Shown: positions 42,177 through 54,396, numbered from the stretch's first letter. The stretch: 64,000 bases of DNA from Adiantum capillus-veneris (GCA_014529385.2 CM043954.1:3354501-3418500), one strand, 5' to 3'. Notes: generated by a model not told the origin, from the letters alone. A program made the numbers and translations.

Positions 42177-42200
42177 AGACATCCTACGCATAGGATGTCT
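42177..42200. repeat. 24-bp palindrome, C type
   Basis: One change in the central MluI core (ACGCAT). About 525 nt from the PBS, as in A and B. Confidence 0.95.
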
Positions 42201-42724
42201 ATGTTTACAGAATTGCAGGTTTTCTTCACAGAACCCTTGCAAATGCTCTTTTATATGCACAACATCAATCACTCATACAAAAATGTCCACAAAAGCTTGT
42301 TTAATGCATTTTTACCCTCAAAAGCACACTTTTCCGTGATTTCAAATGCAATCAAGCACTTTAGCAAATAATTCAATGCTGAATAGCTCTAGATCAGAAT
42401 CGGATCACTTACCTAAAGCTACTCCTACAAATCATATGGGGTTTTGCATCTATGAGTAGAAAAACGCTCCACTGCCACACATGAACTAGTAAACGCTTTT
42501 ATCACCTCACAAATCATTTGACCACCAACAACTACTCTAATCCACATATCCTAACTAAACCTATCTAGTCGCAGACCCTCGACAAGACACACGCTTCCTG
42601 GCTATCCACTTGATCGCGGAATATCCTCTTCCGGATCCACTTAAGAAAAACGCTTTCTTTAGCCGAAACTAAATCAAGCAACCATGACACGAGTGTTAGT
42701 AAAAAACCTACTTAGGTCCTTGTG

Positions 42725-42742
42725 TCCCCGGCAGCGGCGCCA
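42725..42742 (-). promoter_or_regulatory. Primer-binding site, tRNA-Asp type (element C)
   Basis: The minus strand reads TGGCGCCGCTGCCGGGGA, one base different from the A PBS, abutting the LTR. Confidence 0.85.
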
Positions 42743-42743
42743 A

Positions 42744-43706
42744 TGTTGGACGGGAGCGACTCACACACCCATGAAGTGCATGCAAACACTACCTAGATCA
42801 ACATAATGTCAATCGAGGACACAGATGACACGATAGGCACACGGAGGAAATCTCTGTAGCTTGTCAGGCTGAGATCATCCTACACATACAACACTCAGGA
42901 AGGCCAACTAAACCACAATCAAGAACCTCACTGCTCTCAACTACACCACCTAGCCACATACACACATACGGAAGGTAACTCACCTAATCATGCCAGATTC
43001 GTACGAAATTTAAGGAACACCATCCCCTCACTAGGATACACCTGTCCCTAAGCTTCTACACTCAAAACGCTCACTCTAAACCCATCTGCGGAAAACGCGT
43101 AGGATGACAGAACATAATTTTGAAAGTGCCTGAAACTGAAATTTATGAGTACCTATGCGTAGCTTATGTCGCCACGATTCTATAGACTACTAGCACGTAG
43201 AAAACAAACATCGTTTGATGCACTTACGGCCACAAATAGCTCGTAGATGCGTCGGCGTGTGCGCTTCGTCTCGCATGGAATGCTTGGCGTTGTCGCGTAG
43301 ATCTCCTCGAGCCTACAACAATGGTGCAGTCGGATCTCCAATGTGTTGAGCGAGCCGGGTGTAGCAAGAGGATGAAGCTCACGCTCACTCTCTTTCTCTC
43401 TCACACACAGTAGACGGCAACACTCAGTTTTGATTATGATTAAAGTCTTCCTTTACAAAATGACCTAGGTACCTTATATACTAAGGCTACCTTAGGTTTA
43501 ACCAAAAATGGGGTTGAAAGGGAAGGGTCAAATGGCTTTGTATTTACAATCTGGAAGTGCCATTGCACCCCGGCTTCTAAAACTAGAATAACTACTCATT
43601 ACAAATGATGTTTATAGCCATAATTCGTAGCATTTCATAACTCGCAAAAGATAAGACTTTGGTACGAAACTTGAGTTATGTTGTGTTGTTGACCCATCGG
43701 TCAACA
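42744..43706 (-). mobile_element. LTR of element C
   Basis: 963 bp, TGTTGGACGG to GGTCAACA. TATA region at 43473-43481. Half-site ACGCGTAGGATGACAG at 43095-43110. PBS on its left, PPT on its right. Confidence 0.85.
43092..43110 (-). promoter_or_regulatory. Half-site of the palindrome in the C LTR
   Basis: AAAACGCGTAGGATGACAG carries the G of the C-type arm, where the A LTR has T. About 364 nt downstream of the TATA box. Confidence 0.5.
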
Positions 43707-43719
43707 TCCCCCCCTTCCG
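43707..43719 (-). promoter_or_regulatory. Polypurine tract beside the C LTR
   Basis: The minus strand reads GGAAGGGGGGGA next to the LTR. Confidence 0.8.
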
Positions 43720-43722
43720 CGT

Positions 43723-43742
43723 TCATGTCGTCCCCGACATGA
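43723..43742 (-). other. Hairpin just upstream of the C PPT
   Basis: TCATGTCG and CGACATGA form a perfect 8-bp stem with a 4-nt loop. Equivalent to 9824-9843 in A. Confidence 0.6.
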
Positions 43743-43779
43743 CCTGATTGTCGATGGCGATATGGTCTTTGCTGTCGTT

Positions 43780-44232
43780 TTGTTGTTGTAAAGAAAGTAT
43801 AGACTATAGCCTTTGCAGTAGTTTGTCTTGTTCGCCCAATCCTATGTACATAGTGTTCACATGATTCAGGAAAATCATAATTGATGACGAACTTTATGTC
43901 TTTCACATCCATGCTCCGAGCTGCAGTATCTATTTCTGTCATTATAGGTCTACTGCCAGATCTAAATTAAAAAAGAACCCAATGTCGTTTAACTTGACTC
44001 AAAATCATCATGGATAGAGAAAGCTCCATCCATCATTTGCTCCAGCAAATCTGTGAATTCGGAGTATTTGTGATTCTCAGAAACCACTTCTACAATCTGT
44101 AGAATTGAGTGATTGGCTTTCTGATCTTGTGAGCCAATGACAACTTTGTAAGGATTTTGGAAATTGTATGGCTAAACCCTTAACTTCTTTAGGCCAAGTT
44201 GCACTCCAATGCAAAATTTGTCTGTCAGGCCT
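43780..44232 (-). pseudogene. DEAD-box RNA helicase fragment (DBP2/DDX5 type)
   Basis: The minus strand encodes RPDRQILHWSATWPKEVKGL with helicase motif III (SAT), then, across frames, KANHSILQIVEVVSENHKYSEF and LLEQMMDG, and after a missing stretch IMTEIDTAARSMDVKDIKFV, INYDFPESCEHYVHRIGRTR (motifs V and VI; the usual GRTGRAG is altered) and VYTFFT. About 25 residues around motif IV are missing and there are stops and frameshifts. ATP-dependent RNA helicases of this type are cellular. It lies between the pre-PPT end of C and the cut LTR of B, so it is either a gene piece captured by the element or flanking genomic sequence. Confidence 0.85.
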
Positions 44233-44602
44233 ATCTTCATACGCATTTATTGCACGGAGTGGTTACAGGTTGAGATTGTATTGTAGATTCATAGGGTATT
44301 GTCCTTACCTAGTGTAGAGACCCCCCTTTGAGTTTGAGGCTGATTCGATGACTCTAGATTATGTTTCAATAGCATTTGTTCGTAGTACGGATTTCAGTCA
44401 CTTGTGTATTTGAGAACTTAGATTTGATTTCCTTCGTAGTGATTGTCATTAGAAGGTCGAGTAGGTGATTTGACACCCACCTATTTGTTTCCATGCGCCT
44501 GCGGGTCAAGCTTCGTCCTCGTCTGACATTCTTGTTTGTCGATTGAGTTCCCCTTGAGTTCTCACTAATATAGCCACCGCTAGCGGTGTAACTGCCACAA
44601 CA
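44233..44602 (+). mobile_element. 5' LTR of element B, 5'-truncated
   Basis: The last 370 bp of an A-type LTR, ending GTGTAACTGCCACAACA before the PBS. The start is cut inside or just before the palindrome half-site (CTTCATACGCATTT, 44235-44248). The helicase fragment abuts it. Confidence 0.8.
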
Positions 44603-44604
44603 TT

Positions 44605-44622
44605 TGGCGCCGTTGCCGGGGA
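44605..44622 (+). promoter_or_regulatory. Primer-binding site, tRNA-Asp type (element B)
   Basis: TGGCGCCGTTGCCGGGGA, identical to that of A. Confidence 0.9.
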
Positions 44623-45134
44623 CGGGAGCCCCAAGTAGGCAACCTTAGACTAATCCTACGAGGTGATTTGTTTTGTTACTTTGTATATTTTAGTAAGAAA
44701 GGTCTAGAAGTGGTGGACTCTGAGGATCTTTGAGAGGTACTAGGAAACTTGTGGTATTCTTGGGTCTTTCGTGTTTGACAGTTTTTTAGTTTAGATTAGA
44801 TTGATTTTTGTTGGTGTTGAGTGGTTGTTGAGATTGAGGTATTTACTAGTCCGTGTGTCGCAGTGAATCTCTTTATACTCACAATTGCAAAAACCCATTT
44901 TATGATTAGAAGTAGCTTACGTAGGACTTGATTTGATCCTGATCTAGAGCTATTAATCAGTGATTTATTTTCTTGATGTGTTTGTTTGCATGTTAGATCA
45001 CTAAACCATTGATTTGGTAGTGAAACTTGCATAAACAAAGTTCAGAGAAATTTTCTGTGAGATTGAGTGTTGCTGAGCACTTAGGAGAGCTCTTGGAAGA
45101 GTTCTATGTTGAAAAACTGGAATTCTGCAACTTC

Positions 45135-45158
45135 AGACATCATACACGTATGACGTCT
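45135..45158. repeat. 24-bp palindrome, B gag leader
   Basis: Two changes from consensus. 867 nt before the gag ATG (862 in A) and about 513 nt after the PBS. Confidence 0.9.
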
Positions 45159-45422
45159 TAGGGGCTAAACAGAGACCAAAACAGAAAATTTAACATTACC
45201 AGAGTGTTCAGAAGGGGGGGTTTACCCTAAGATCAACATAAAACAAGGGATTTTAACACTTCTAGAAACTCAAAATACCAAGTCAAAAGTGTAAAAAACG
45301 CAAAGAATAGGAAAATTTGATTCAGAACTTATTTTTGCATTCAGACTTGATAAAACACTTGAAACTCAAAGATAAACACTTGAGAAGGCTTAAAATTGAA
45401 AACTGGAAAAATCTGGGACAAA

Positions 45423-45446
45423 AGACATCATACGCGTATAATGTCT
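45423..45446. repeat. 24-bp palindrome, B gag leader
   Basis: One change (position 18). 579 nt before the gag ATG. Confidence 0.95.
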
Positions 45447-45550
45447 TTTGGCACTTGTTGCTGAAGTGATGTTTCAAATTTGACTTGACAAGGTTGTTAC
45501 AAATACTGTGCAAAGCTCAAATATCAATTTTGGACTGAAAATAGGCAAAA

Positions 45551-45574
45551 AGACATCATACGCGTATAATGTCT
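45551..45574. repeat. 24-bp palindrome, B gag leader
   Basis: One change (position 18). 451 nt before the gag ATG. Confidence 0.95.
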
Positions 45575-45833
45575 TTTTCCTAATTCTGAGCATATTTTGA
45601 TATTTTGCTATCATAGATCCTTTGTACTAGTTGTCTAGAGCTTGTATTTCAAGTTTCATGTCCTTTGGATCACGTTTGACCCCAAGTAAGTCAAAAATCG
45701 CGAAATTGCCAAGAAAAGCCTAATCTGGCCATAACTTGCACAAACAGAGTTCAAATTGAATTTTGTGAGTGGACAGAGTATAAGGGTGCTACTGGGAGTG
45801 AGCAAAGAAAAAATATCCAAAATCTGTGAAAAA

Positions 45834-45857
45834 AGACATCATACGCGTATAATGTCT
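45834..45857. repeat. 24-bp palindrome, B gag leader, copy nearest ATG
   Basis: One change (position 18), the same base in transcript orientation as in A copy 22881. 168 nt before the gag ATG. Confidence 0.95.
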
Positions 45858-46025
45858 TTTTGAGCAAATCTGATACAAAAATTTCACTTGAGGTAATAGA
45901 AGTCTTCCAACTGACAAAACAAACCATTTGACCAAGTATCATTCAGTTTGGATCACTTTTGATCACAGAGAATTGGGATAAACAAACTGCCGAGAATGAA
46001 AAGTTAGATTCCTCTAGGGGGATTG

Positions 46026-49000
46026 ATGAATTTGAGATCCGGTAGATATCTCCAGAATAACCAACCGAGACAAAGAGAACAAGCGAGTGTTATATCAACC
46101 GAGGAGAGTGTAAACCAAAGTGTAGTGCGACCGTTAGAGCCGATCCTTGAAGGAAGTATTTCCAATACTTCTTCAGAGAGATCTTACGAGATTTTCACTG
46201 AACACTTAGGATACTTGAACTTAAACGAAAGAGAAAACATGGCAGCAGGACCATCAAACCCTTCAGCCACAATGAAGCTATTGTTCATAAAGTATCAATA
46301 CGACAATGAGCAAGGTGCCAAGATCTACAGAGATGGTATGGACCACTATTGTGTAAAGATAGAAGATAGACCGAGTGAGTTCAAGGACTTAGTGCCTGTG
46401 AGCTATAGCAGAGATAGGTACCTAGATGATGAAGGTATCATGTACTTGGTAGTCCTGAATCCTAACATTGTGGAAAAGTGGGGATTGATGGGCACAAAAG
46501 CCAAAGTAGATGAAGAACCCGAAGAGAAAGCACCAACAATGAGCTTCCCTGGTGCGAGGTTAAGGCGAGAAAACGAAACTTTGAGAGCCAACACTGATAA
46601 CATCTATGTGGGGTTATACAAGTATAATAATGGAGATGAAGATCTCTATTATAGATGCAAGGAACCCTACGTTGGAGAGTTGACAGAGCGGAAAAGAATT
46701 TATATATTTACCTACACAGAGGGATCAAAAACGAAGATTGTCGCATACGACAAGTATGGAAGGAAATACTCGACAATGGATAAAAAGGAGTTGGAAGGAT
46801 ATACATACTTTGGGGGACCACTCCATTAGTATTATGTCACTCCTAGCTCACAAAGACCAGCACCTACAAATGTAGTGCCAGACCCTGTAGCAACAAGTGG
46901 AATAGGAAGAACTCATGTGGCTGATTCTTTCAGTCAACCTCAGTATTCTATGCCAAACCCAATGGGAACATTACATTCTAGAGAGTCAATGGCTACGAAT
47001 CGAGGTAGTGCAGCTCCATTCCCTACACATACTACGGTAGGTCCGATGTTTGCAGCAACACCATCACATTTGCCTCCTAGTAGTAGATTCGTGGCAAGGG
47101 AGCCAACTAGAGCAGCCCATGAAGTCCATGACGCAAGAGAAAGTTTTAGTCGGGATACAGGAGCAATGAGATTGATGACAGACAAGAGACGCATGAGACC
47201 ATCTCAAGTGGCCAAGTGTATGCCGAAGAAGTATAGTGGCTCAGGAGATCCGTATGCACATGTCTCACTCTTTAAGCAAGTCTTAAGAGCTGAGCAGATA
47301 ACAGATTTCCACACACAATACGAAGGATTTGGTCTTACTTTAGAAGGGACGGCATTGACATGGTTTCAACCATTGAATGGCGGAGGTTTCCATGACATTG
47401 ACCATTTGCTGCGAGAGTTTGCCGAGGAATTTTCGAAAAGAGGGATCAAACACAACACGGTATCCCAAATATATGCTTTCTAACAGAAGGAGCAAGAAAA
47501 GGTGAAGGAAGCTTCGCTTCACTTCAAACAATACATAGAGAGATGTCCAGTACGGGAACGACTGCAAGATGATAGACTATCTGTCCTCTTTATAGAAGGG
47601 TTGAGAAATGACACTCTCAAGAAAGACTTGCACCTGAAAGCTTTTACAAGTTTTGAGCAAGTGATCGGAGAAGCATTGTACTTAGTGGATAACTGTGCGG
47701 TTTATGGAGAGGTGAAAATGGATACGGATGTCGCATCCAGTAGCTCATCATCTGTAGCTAGCGAGACCACCACTAAGAAGAATGTCCAAATAAAAACAGT
47801 GCCAAACATGGAACAAATGATAGAGGATGCTATAAGGAGATTAGAACCATACCCTAAACCAATGCCTAAACTAACGAAATGGTGTGCGATTGAAAAAAAA
47901 TGGACGAATCACTCAAGAGAGGAGTGATATTACAACAAGGGTTATGTGAAGGAGCGTCAGTATGCACCTCCAGCTCAAAGAGCACCACCTCAGGTACATC
48001 CAGTACCTCGATACCCAACAGGAAACGTATCAGGAGGCTATGGGGATAGAAAGACCACAGCCGGTATTGGGGCAACAACCACCTTTACCAGGAGCAAGAC
48101 CACTGGGCATTAGATCCTAGAGAATCAAGAAGAACAAGATTTAGTGCCTGTTCAGACTTATTACGAAGATTCCGGTGCACTCATGGCTCCTACTGTGTAT
48201 TACCCACCTGAAGAACCAAAACAATCAGAACCTTGGAGCATGATGGGAAATGTTGGACCACCAATAGCCGCACACGCCTCAGATGAAGAGAGGTATAGCT
48301 TGGATGTAAGAACACTTATGTTCATAGCTCATGGAGGGTTGTCAGGCCAAAGACCAGCTTATCCACAAAGGGCAAATCAAGGGACACAAAGACCTGCATT
48401 AGGACCCTGTTATAAGTGTGGAGGTGACCAGTTGATGAATGTTTGTCCACACACAGAGATCATTAGAATAAATTCATATTGCACAGAGTGTGGTGTCACT
48501 CACTTCATTGAGGATTGTTCAAAGAATCCCAACAAAGTGCAAAAGACGACATTGAACATGCTAGAGTTGATTCCTACTAGCAGTGGGTCTGAAAATGAAA
48601 CTCTGATACCAACGCAAGTTGTTACTAGAGCTCAAGCGAAGAAAACCACTAGAGAACCAGAGAATGGAAAGTCAAAGACTGAATTGGCTAGTCAAGGACG
48701 ACGAAGCCATAGAAACACATGGAAATCTAGAAAAGCACGCATGAAACTGAAAAAAGAATAGCAAGACGCAATTCTAGCTGAGGAATTAAAACAAACTAAA
48801 GACAGATTAGAGAAACTTGAGAGTCAAAATGGAGTACGGGAAATGGACTCTGAAAAGTCAAAAATGAAGAGCGTCAAAGAGACAACGAGCGTGAGCTCAG
48901 GGGGATCAGTGTTAGTCGACAAAGTACACAAACCATTGGATGCACTAATGAGAGCTTATGAAGCGAGATTAAAGAGCAACCAAACACAAGAACAACGGTG

Positions 49001-49440
49001 GTTGACTTATCCAAACGCGGAATTGGAAAAGCAGAGACTCGAAATGTGTCAGAGAATGATCGAGACTGCACAAGCCTTGTTAGAACCACCTAGAGAACCA
49101 ATGAATTGTGGAGCGAAAAACCCAATTCATCGAGAGACTATCTCTCACGGGTAGTTGAAAAGCCTAACATTGCACAAAAGCCTGAAAAAATGCACGGGGA
49201 TGAACGTATAGTGATGAACACAACAAATCAAGAAATAGAGAGTTTTGATCCTATGGTACAGAGGTCTTATGGAAGAGATGAGGATTACAATGAGTTTTGG
49301 AAATAAGTGAGAGAGGCAAACTTTGCAAACGAGCTGAGTTGTCAAGCTAATCAGACTAATGGGGAAAAGGACATCAGGAATCCTCCCATAGAAGAATTTG
49401 AGGCAGGATCTCAAGTGGACTTAGATCTGCATTCTTACTA
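46026..49440 (+). pseudogene. Gag (element B), interrupted by stops
   Basis: Starts at ATG 46026 (MNLRSGRYLQNNQ). Blocks 46026-46829, 46875-47483, 47502-47927, 48144-48761 and 48843-49154 are all in one frame, separated by single nonsense codons, and align along the length of the A gag, including the capsid region (LEGTALTWFQPLNGGGF) and both zinc knuckles (CYKCGGDQLMNVC, where the usual His is Gln, and CTECGVTHFIEDC). A frameshift follows near 49110. At the gag end B has a Lys codon where A has TAA. Confidence 0.9.
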
Positions 49441-49577
49441 GGGGCCATGGAGGCTCTGTTAGAATAGTAGAGAGTAAACCTCATTCGCTGAATACCTTAC
49501 CTTCATACTTAGGAGAATACGAAGCAAAATCTAAGATTAGAGAACTTCCCTCATGAGGAATCTCTTCAGAAAAAGTT

Positions 49578-52500
49578 ATGGACTCGCAAGGATTGATAGA
49601 GATTTTGTCAACACCAGTGACATGCACTATCACCCTATCTGAGCTTTTGAGACTACGACCAAACATGTGGGCAACTGTAGGAAAATGCTTGGAGAAATTT
49701 GGGATAAAAGACCCAACTGCAAAACTGCACCAGGGCATACGAGAGCTGAGTAAGCCACAAAAAACCGCTAAGCCTGTACCTTTGAACAAGGTCGGAGAGT
49801 ATTGCGAAGGCGAAGAGGGGAATACAACCTTACCAGTTGAATTCCAGGGAGTTAACACGATGGCAATACTTGACAGTAGGGCTGGGGTAGCCATTGCTAC
49901 GAAAGAAATATGGAAAAAATGGGGAAAACCGGCGATAATAAAAACGAGGTTGAAACTCCAACTAGCGGACGAACATATGGAGAGACCTTTGGGACTATTA
50001 GAGAAATTCGTAGTGACTTGTTGCGGAATTGAGTACGAGGATACTTTTGCTATTGTTGACTTTGGCAAGGAGAATAACTATGATATTATACTTGGAAGAC
50101 CGTTCATGAGACAATTGAAAATGGTCCAGGATTGGGGTTATGAGCACATATACTTGAGACATATGGAAACCACTACTCGTGTGAACCTAAAAGATCATAG
50201 CTACAAGGATGTGAACCGAACACCAGTTGAAGAGTTTGATTCAGCTACTTTGGCAGGATCAGAGTTTCTAGCTTGGTTAGGCAAACCCAAAGAGTTATGG
50301 ATGTGTGGAGCTTCGAACTGTGGAAGTGTGAAGCGCAAAGAATGTGTTTTAGAAAGGGCAATTGAAGACGAAACTTATATAGGCGAACCCTTTCCAGAGG
50401 ATGCACTTGAACCATTAGAATGGACACACATTCTAGCAACCCTAGATGTTTGTGCAGTTCAAGATGGTCCCACAACAAAGTTCTGTGACAAAGATGGATA
50501 TGATGTGGTTCCGTACTTCATGATGAGAGCTGTACTAAAAAAGGAGACTGAAAAGATTGATACATCAGACAAGGAAGATGAAGAGGAGATGTTTCACAAC
50601 ATTTCCGATCATCCAGAATGGGGAAATGAAGCTGACAATGAGTCCACAGACAACTCAAGCAAGAACGAGGAAACCATAAAGGATGTCAAATTCTACGACT
50701 TTCCAAATCAGACTGAAAAACGCCAGAAACGCTACAAAGAAAAGAGAAAAACGAAAGGGGTTAGAAACAATTCGACGCCTAGGATAAGAGGGAAAAACCA
50801 ATTCCTAATGCTAGTAAAAGCGGAAGATTGTGTCAAGGATAAGATTTCTGGAAGAATGAGAGGAAATGTGGAAACGGGCTGACAAAAAGATAAACAAAGC
50901 TCAAGAAATCGAGTTCAACCCAGTGAAATGAAAATCGAAACAGATAAAGCAGAAAAGAACATGAGAAACAAGGAAAACAAAGAGTCCAAATTAGAACACC
51001 AAAAGAAGTACAGAGAGCTAAAGAAAACTCTGAAAGAAGTTTGGACGACTGAAAGCGACAGTGGTGAGGACGAAAACTCCAATATCAAGGGAAACATGGA
51101 TGTTCCCTCTCACTTCAGGAAATTTACGATAGAGGATAGGAAGGTGATATTAACCCATCCTATCAGAGAAAGAAAGGAGAACGAATCCTATGATGGACCG
51201 GAGGACGCTAAAAAGGTTGATTTAGCAGCTCCAGGAGAGGAACCGAGACCGGTATACATAGCTACAGATTTGTCTCCGGAAGAAGAAGAGAGACTTTTGA
51301 GTCTTCTCAGAGAATACAGGGATGTGTTTGCATGGTCGTACAAGGACTTGAAAGGAGTTGATCCATCAATATGCCAACACACAATTCCTTTGAAACAAGA
51401 CGCTAAGTCTAGCAAATAGAGACCATACATGTATAATGACACGTTTGCTAAGCGAATCAAAGAATAAATAGACAAGCTAAGGGAAGCTGAATTCATATAT
51501 GAGATTGAACACATGGACTGGGTATCTCCGATTGTTGTAGTGCCTAAGAAAAACAGAAAACTCCGAGTGTGTGTCAATTTGAAGAAAGTAAATGTTGCGA
51601 TAATCAGGGACAATTATCCCTTGCCAATAACTGATCATGCTCTAGAACGTGTATTGGGGAAAAGAGCATATTCCTTTCTAGATGGATTTTCAGGATATAA
51701 TCAGCTTTCCATTGCGCCAAAGGATCAACACAAAACAACTTTTGCAACGGATTGGGGAATTTATGCGTATCGAGTTATGCTGTTTGGTTTAACTAATGCT
51801 CCCGCAACATTCCAAAGGCTGATGACGCATGCTTTCAAAGAGTACTTGAGGTTGTTTCTAGAAATATACATGGATGATTTGTGTGTAGACTCTCTTCTAA
51901 GATATGAGTATCTAGAACACCTAAAAAAGGTATTCGAGAAATGTAGGATATATCGCATTTGTCTCAATCCTGAGAAGTGCGTGTTTATGGTCCGACAAGG
52001 CAAAATTCCGGGACATATTGTCTCACATAACGGAATATCCACGGATATGGAAAAGATAAAAGTAATAGTGGATATGCCTAGACCAACCAATGTGAAACAA
52101 GTGCAGAGTTTTATGGGACATTGTGGATATTATAGACGATTCATTTACATGTACGCTATAATAGGCCAACCACTTTACAAGCTAATAGTGAATTTTGAAT
52201 GGACAGAGGAGTGTGAGGAATCCTTCAAGAAACTGAAAGAGACACTCATTACTGCTCCAGTCTTGAAATCACCAGATTGGGAGAAGATATTCCATGTGCA
52301 TATAGATGCTTCGGCATATGCAATAGGATGCATCCTTGCTCAGCCAGAAGAAGGAAACATGGATTTTCTAATCTGCTATGCTAGTCGACAGCTCAACAAT
52401 GCTAAAAGGAATTACACGACAACAGAGCGAGAGGGATTAGGAATGATTTATGCTATGAAGAAATTTTGGCATTATCTTCTAGCCAATAAGTTTGTCTTTT

Positions 52501-52610
52501 TCACAGATCATCAAGCCTTGCTCTACCTAGTGAACAAACCATGCAATACGGGACGGATAGTGAGATGGTTCATCATCTTATTAGAATCGACTTCACGGTA
52601 GTATTAAAGA
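49578..52610 (+). pseudogene. Pol: protease, RT and RNase H (element B)
   Basis: From MDSQGLIEIL. The protease active site reads AILDSRAGVAI, so the Gly of D-S-G is Arg. YDIILGRPFM is kept. RT has [39 protein letters not shown] and YMDDLCVDS, the catalytic motif being intact here. RNase H has HIDASAYAIGCILAQ, EREGLGMIYAMKKF and FTDHQALLYLVNK. Stops occur near 50881, 51418 and 51466, with a shift near 52550. Same order and frame as A. Confidence 0.9.
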
Positions 52611-54396
52611 AAGGAAAGACACATCTTAAAGCGGATAACCTTTCAAGGTTGACGAATGGAGAAGACCCTATAGGTCTAGATGACGACATGCTAGATCCGT
52701 ACTTATTCAACATAGAAATGATACCAAAGTGGTCTCAGGATGTTGTTAGTCTATTAACCTATGGAGGAGATTTTGATAAAAAAGAATACAACCAGAAACA
52801 AGTTACTATTTAGCAATCCAAAAATCTTTAGTTGATTGCAGGAAGGTTGTATCACTTAGGAACCGATAACATCTTAAGGTTATGCATCAATCCTGAAGAA
52901 TATAACATATATCTGTGAAAAGCACATGTTCAGGAATGTGCATTTCATTGTTCAAGAAGGAACACGTACATGAATCTGTTACTACTGAGTCTATTGGCCA
53001 GGAATGAAAGAGAGTGTACATAAATATGTCATAGTATGTATTACATGTTCGTCAAAACCGCCAATTGAGTATTCAACATTGTATCAAATAATGATCACTC
53101 CTGAATGGAGTCAATATATTGTTGAATATCTCACAAATAGAACTTTTCCAGAGGGAACCTCAAAAGCGTGTCAGAGAGCTGTACAGATAGAAGCGCGAGA
53201 TTACGCTTTAATAGGAAATCAACTCTATAAGAGAGGAAAGGAAAACCAACTTAGGATATGCCCATCGGAGTCAGAGAATGTGATAATCCTAGAGCAAGCT
53301 CATGGAGGAGTATGTGGAGGCCATTTCTCAGGTGATAAGACAACAAAAATTGTCTTAGCTGCAGGAATATGGTGGCCGACATTACACATGGACGTTGAGG
53401 AATACGTAAAACGATGTGATGACTGTCAGCGGACAAAAGTACCACTGAAAAGAGATGATATGCCGCTTAGACCAATGATGGGAGCAAGAGCCTTTGCAAA
53501 ATGGGGGATTGATTATGTTGGACCTATCTCACCTCCTGCATACAGGACTCATGCACAATACATCATTGTGGCGACGGACTATCTAACAAAGTGGATTGAG
53601 GAAAAAAGCAACTCAAAAAGCAGATGCCAGGACCACGACACAATTTTTGTATGAATACGTCTTTGTACGATATGGATTACCAATAGAAATTGTGAGTGAT
53701 CGAGGCACACACTTCATAAATGAAGTGATGGAGATCCTTCTAGACGAATTCATGGTAATACATCGCAAATCAGCTCCATATCATCCACAAGCCAATGGAC
53801 AAGCTGAAGCGATGAACAAAACCTTATGCGGTCCTTACAAAGATTGTATCTGAGTCGAGAACTGATTGGGACCAGAAATTGCATTCGACATTATGGGCGT
53901 ATAGGGTAGCATATAAAACATCCATAGGAACGACCCCATACAACATGGTTTTTGGTTTGAATGCTATTTTACCAATATAATTTTTAATTCCAACACTGAG
54001 AGTAGCTAAGGAATTAGAGTGGACAAGACATGAGCTTTCAGATAGAATAGACGACCTTGAAAAGCTAGATGAGCTTCGCTTAAAAGCCGTGGCTTCAATC
54101 TATGCTTAGAAAAGGTGACAAAATGAGTTCTTTGATAAGCATGTGCGGACTAAAGAGTTTAAGATTGGGGACTTTGTCCTAGTATACACTCTAAAACAAC
54201 ATGCAAAAAAAACTTAAAAAGCGAGGGATGGGACCTCTTGTGATTAAAGATCTATCACCAAGTGGGGCCGTCAAGCTTGCTACATTAAACGGAGAAGAAA
54301 TGCCAAACTGGATTAGTGGATGCAGATTGAAGAAGTATCATTTTCCACTAACCCAAGAGATGCTTCTCAAAATACATCAAGATAAGCTGCGACTTT
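52611..54396 (+). pseudogene. Pol: integrase (element B)
   Basis: The zinc-binding H-H-C-C domain reads EQAHGGVCGGHFSGDKTT to YVKRCDDCQRTKVP (about 53295-53450). The core has KWGIDYVGPISPPAYRTH (first Asp), then in another frame IVSDRGTHFINEV (second Asp) and [15 protein letters not shown] (Glu), so all three catalytic residues are visible. The C-terminal part has KIGDFVLVYT and KKRGMGPLVIKDLSPSGAVKL. Stops and one frameshift near 53640 disable it. This whole domain is deleted in A. Confidence 0.88.

Larger units (their letters stand above)
40990..42724 (-). other. 5' leader of element C, truncated before gag
   Basis: Non-coding leader in minus orientation with five palindromes. It stops about 120 bp before the place where the gag ATG would be expected from A and B. 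Short ORFs here are not supported. Confidence 0.7.
40990..43779 (-). mobile_element. Element C: leader, LTR and 3' end of a relative of A
   Basis: Contains leader (left), PBS, one LTR (42744-43706), then PPT and a pre-PPT hairpin (right). One LTR with a PBS on one side and a PPT on the other means two element bodies shared it; only the outer parts remain. The LTR sequence differs from A, but TATA, half-site, PBS and PPT are in matching positions. Confidence 0.75.
44623..46025 (+). other. 5' leader of element B
   Basis: Non-coding, 1.4 kb, clearly related to the A leader, with four palindromes. Confidence 0.8.

Noticed and set aside
43180-43404. ORF inside the C LTR
   Set aside because: Lies in LTR sequence with a CT-rich stretch; no domain and no support.
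44605-44622. tRNA-Asp gene 3' end
   Set aside because: The match to tRNA-Asp is only the 18-nt PBS next to an LTR; no cloverleaf around it.
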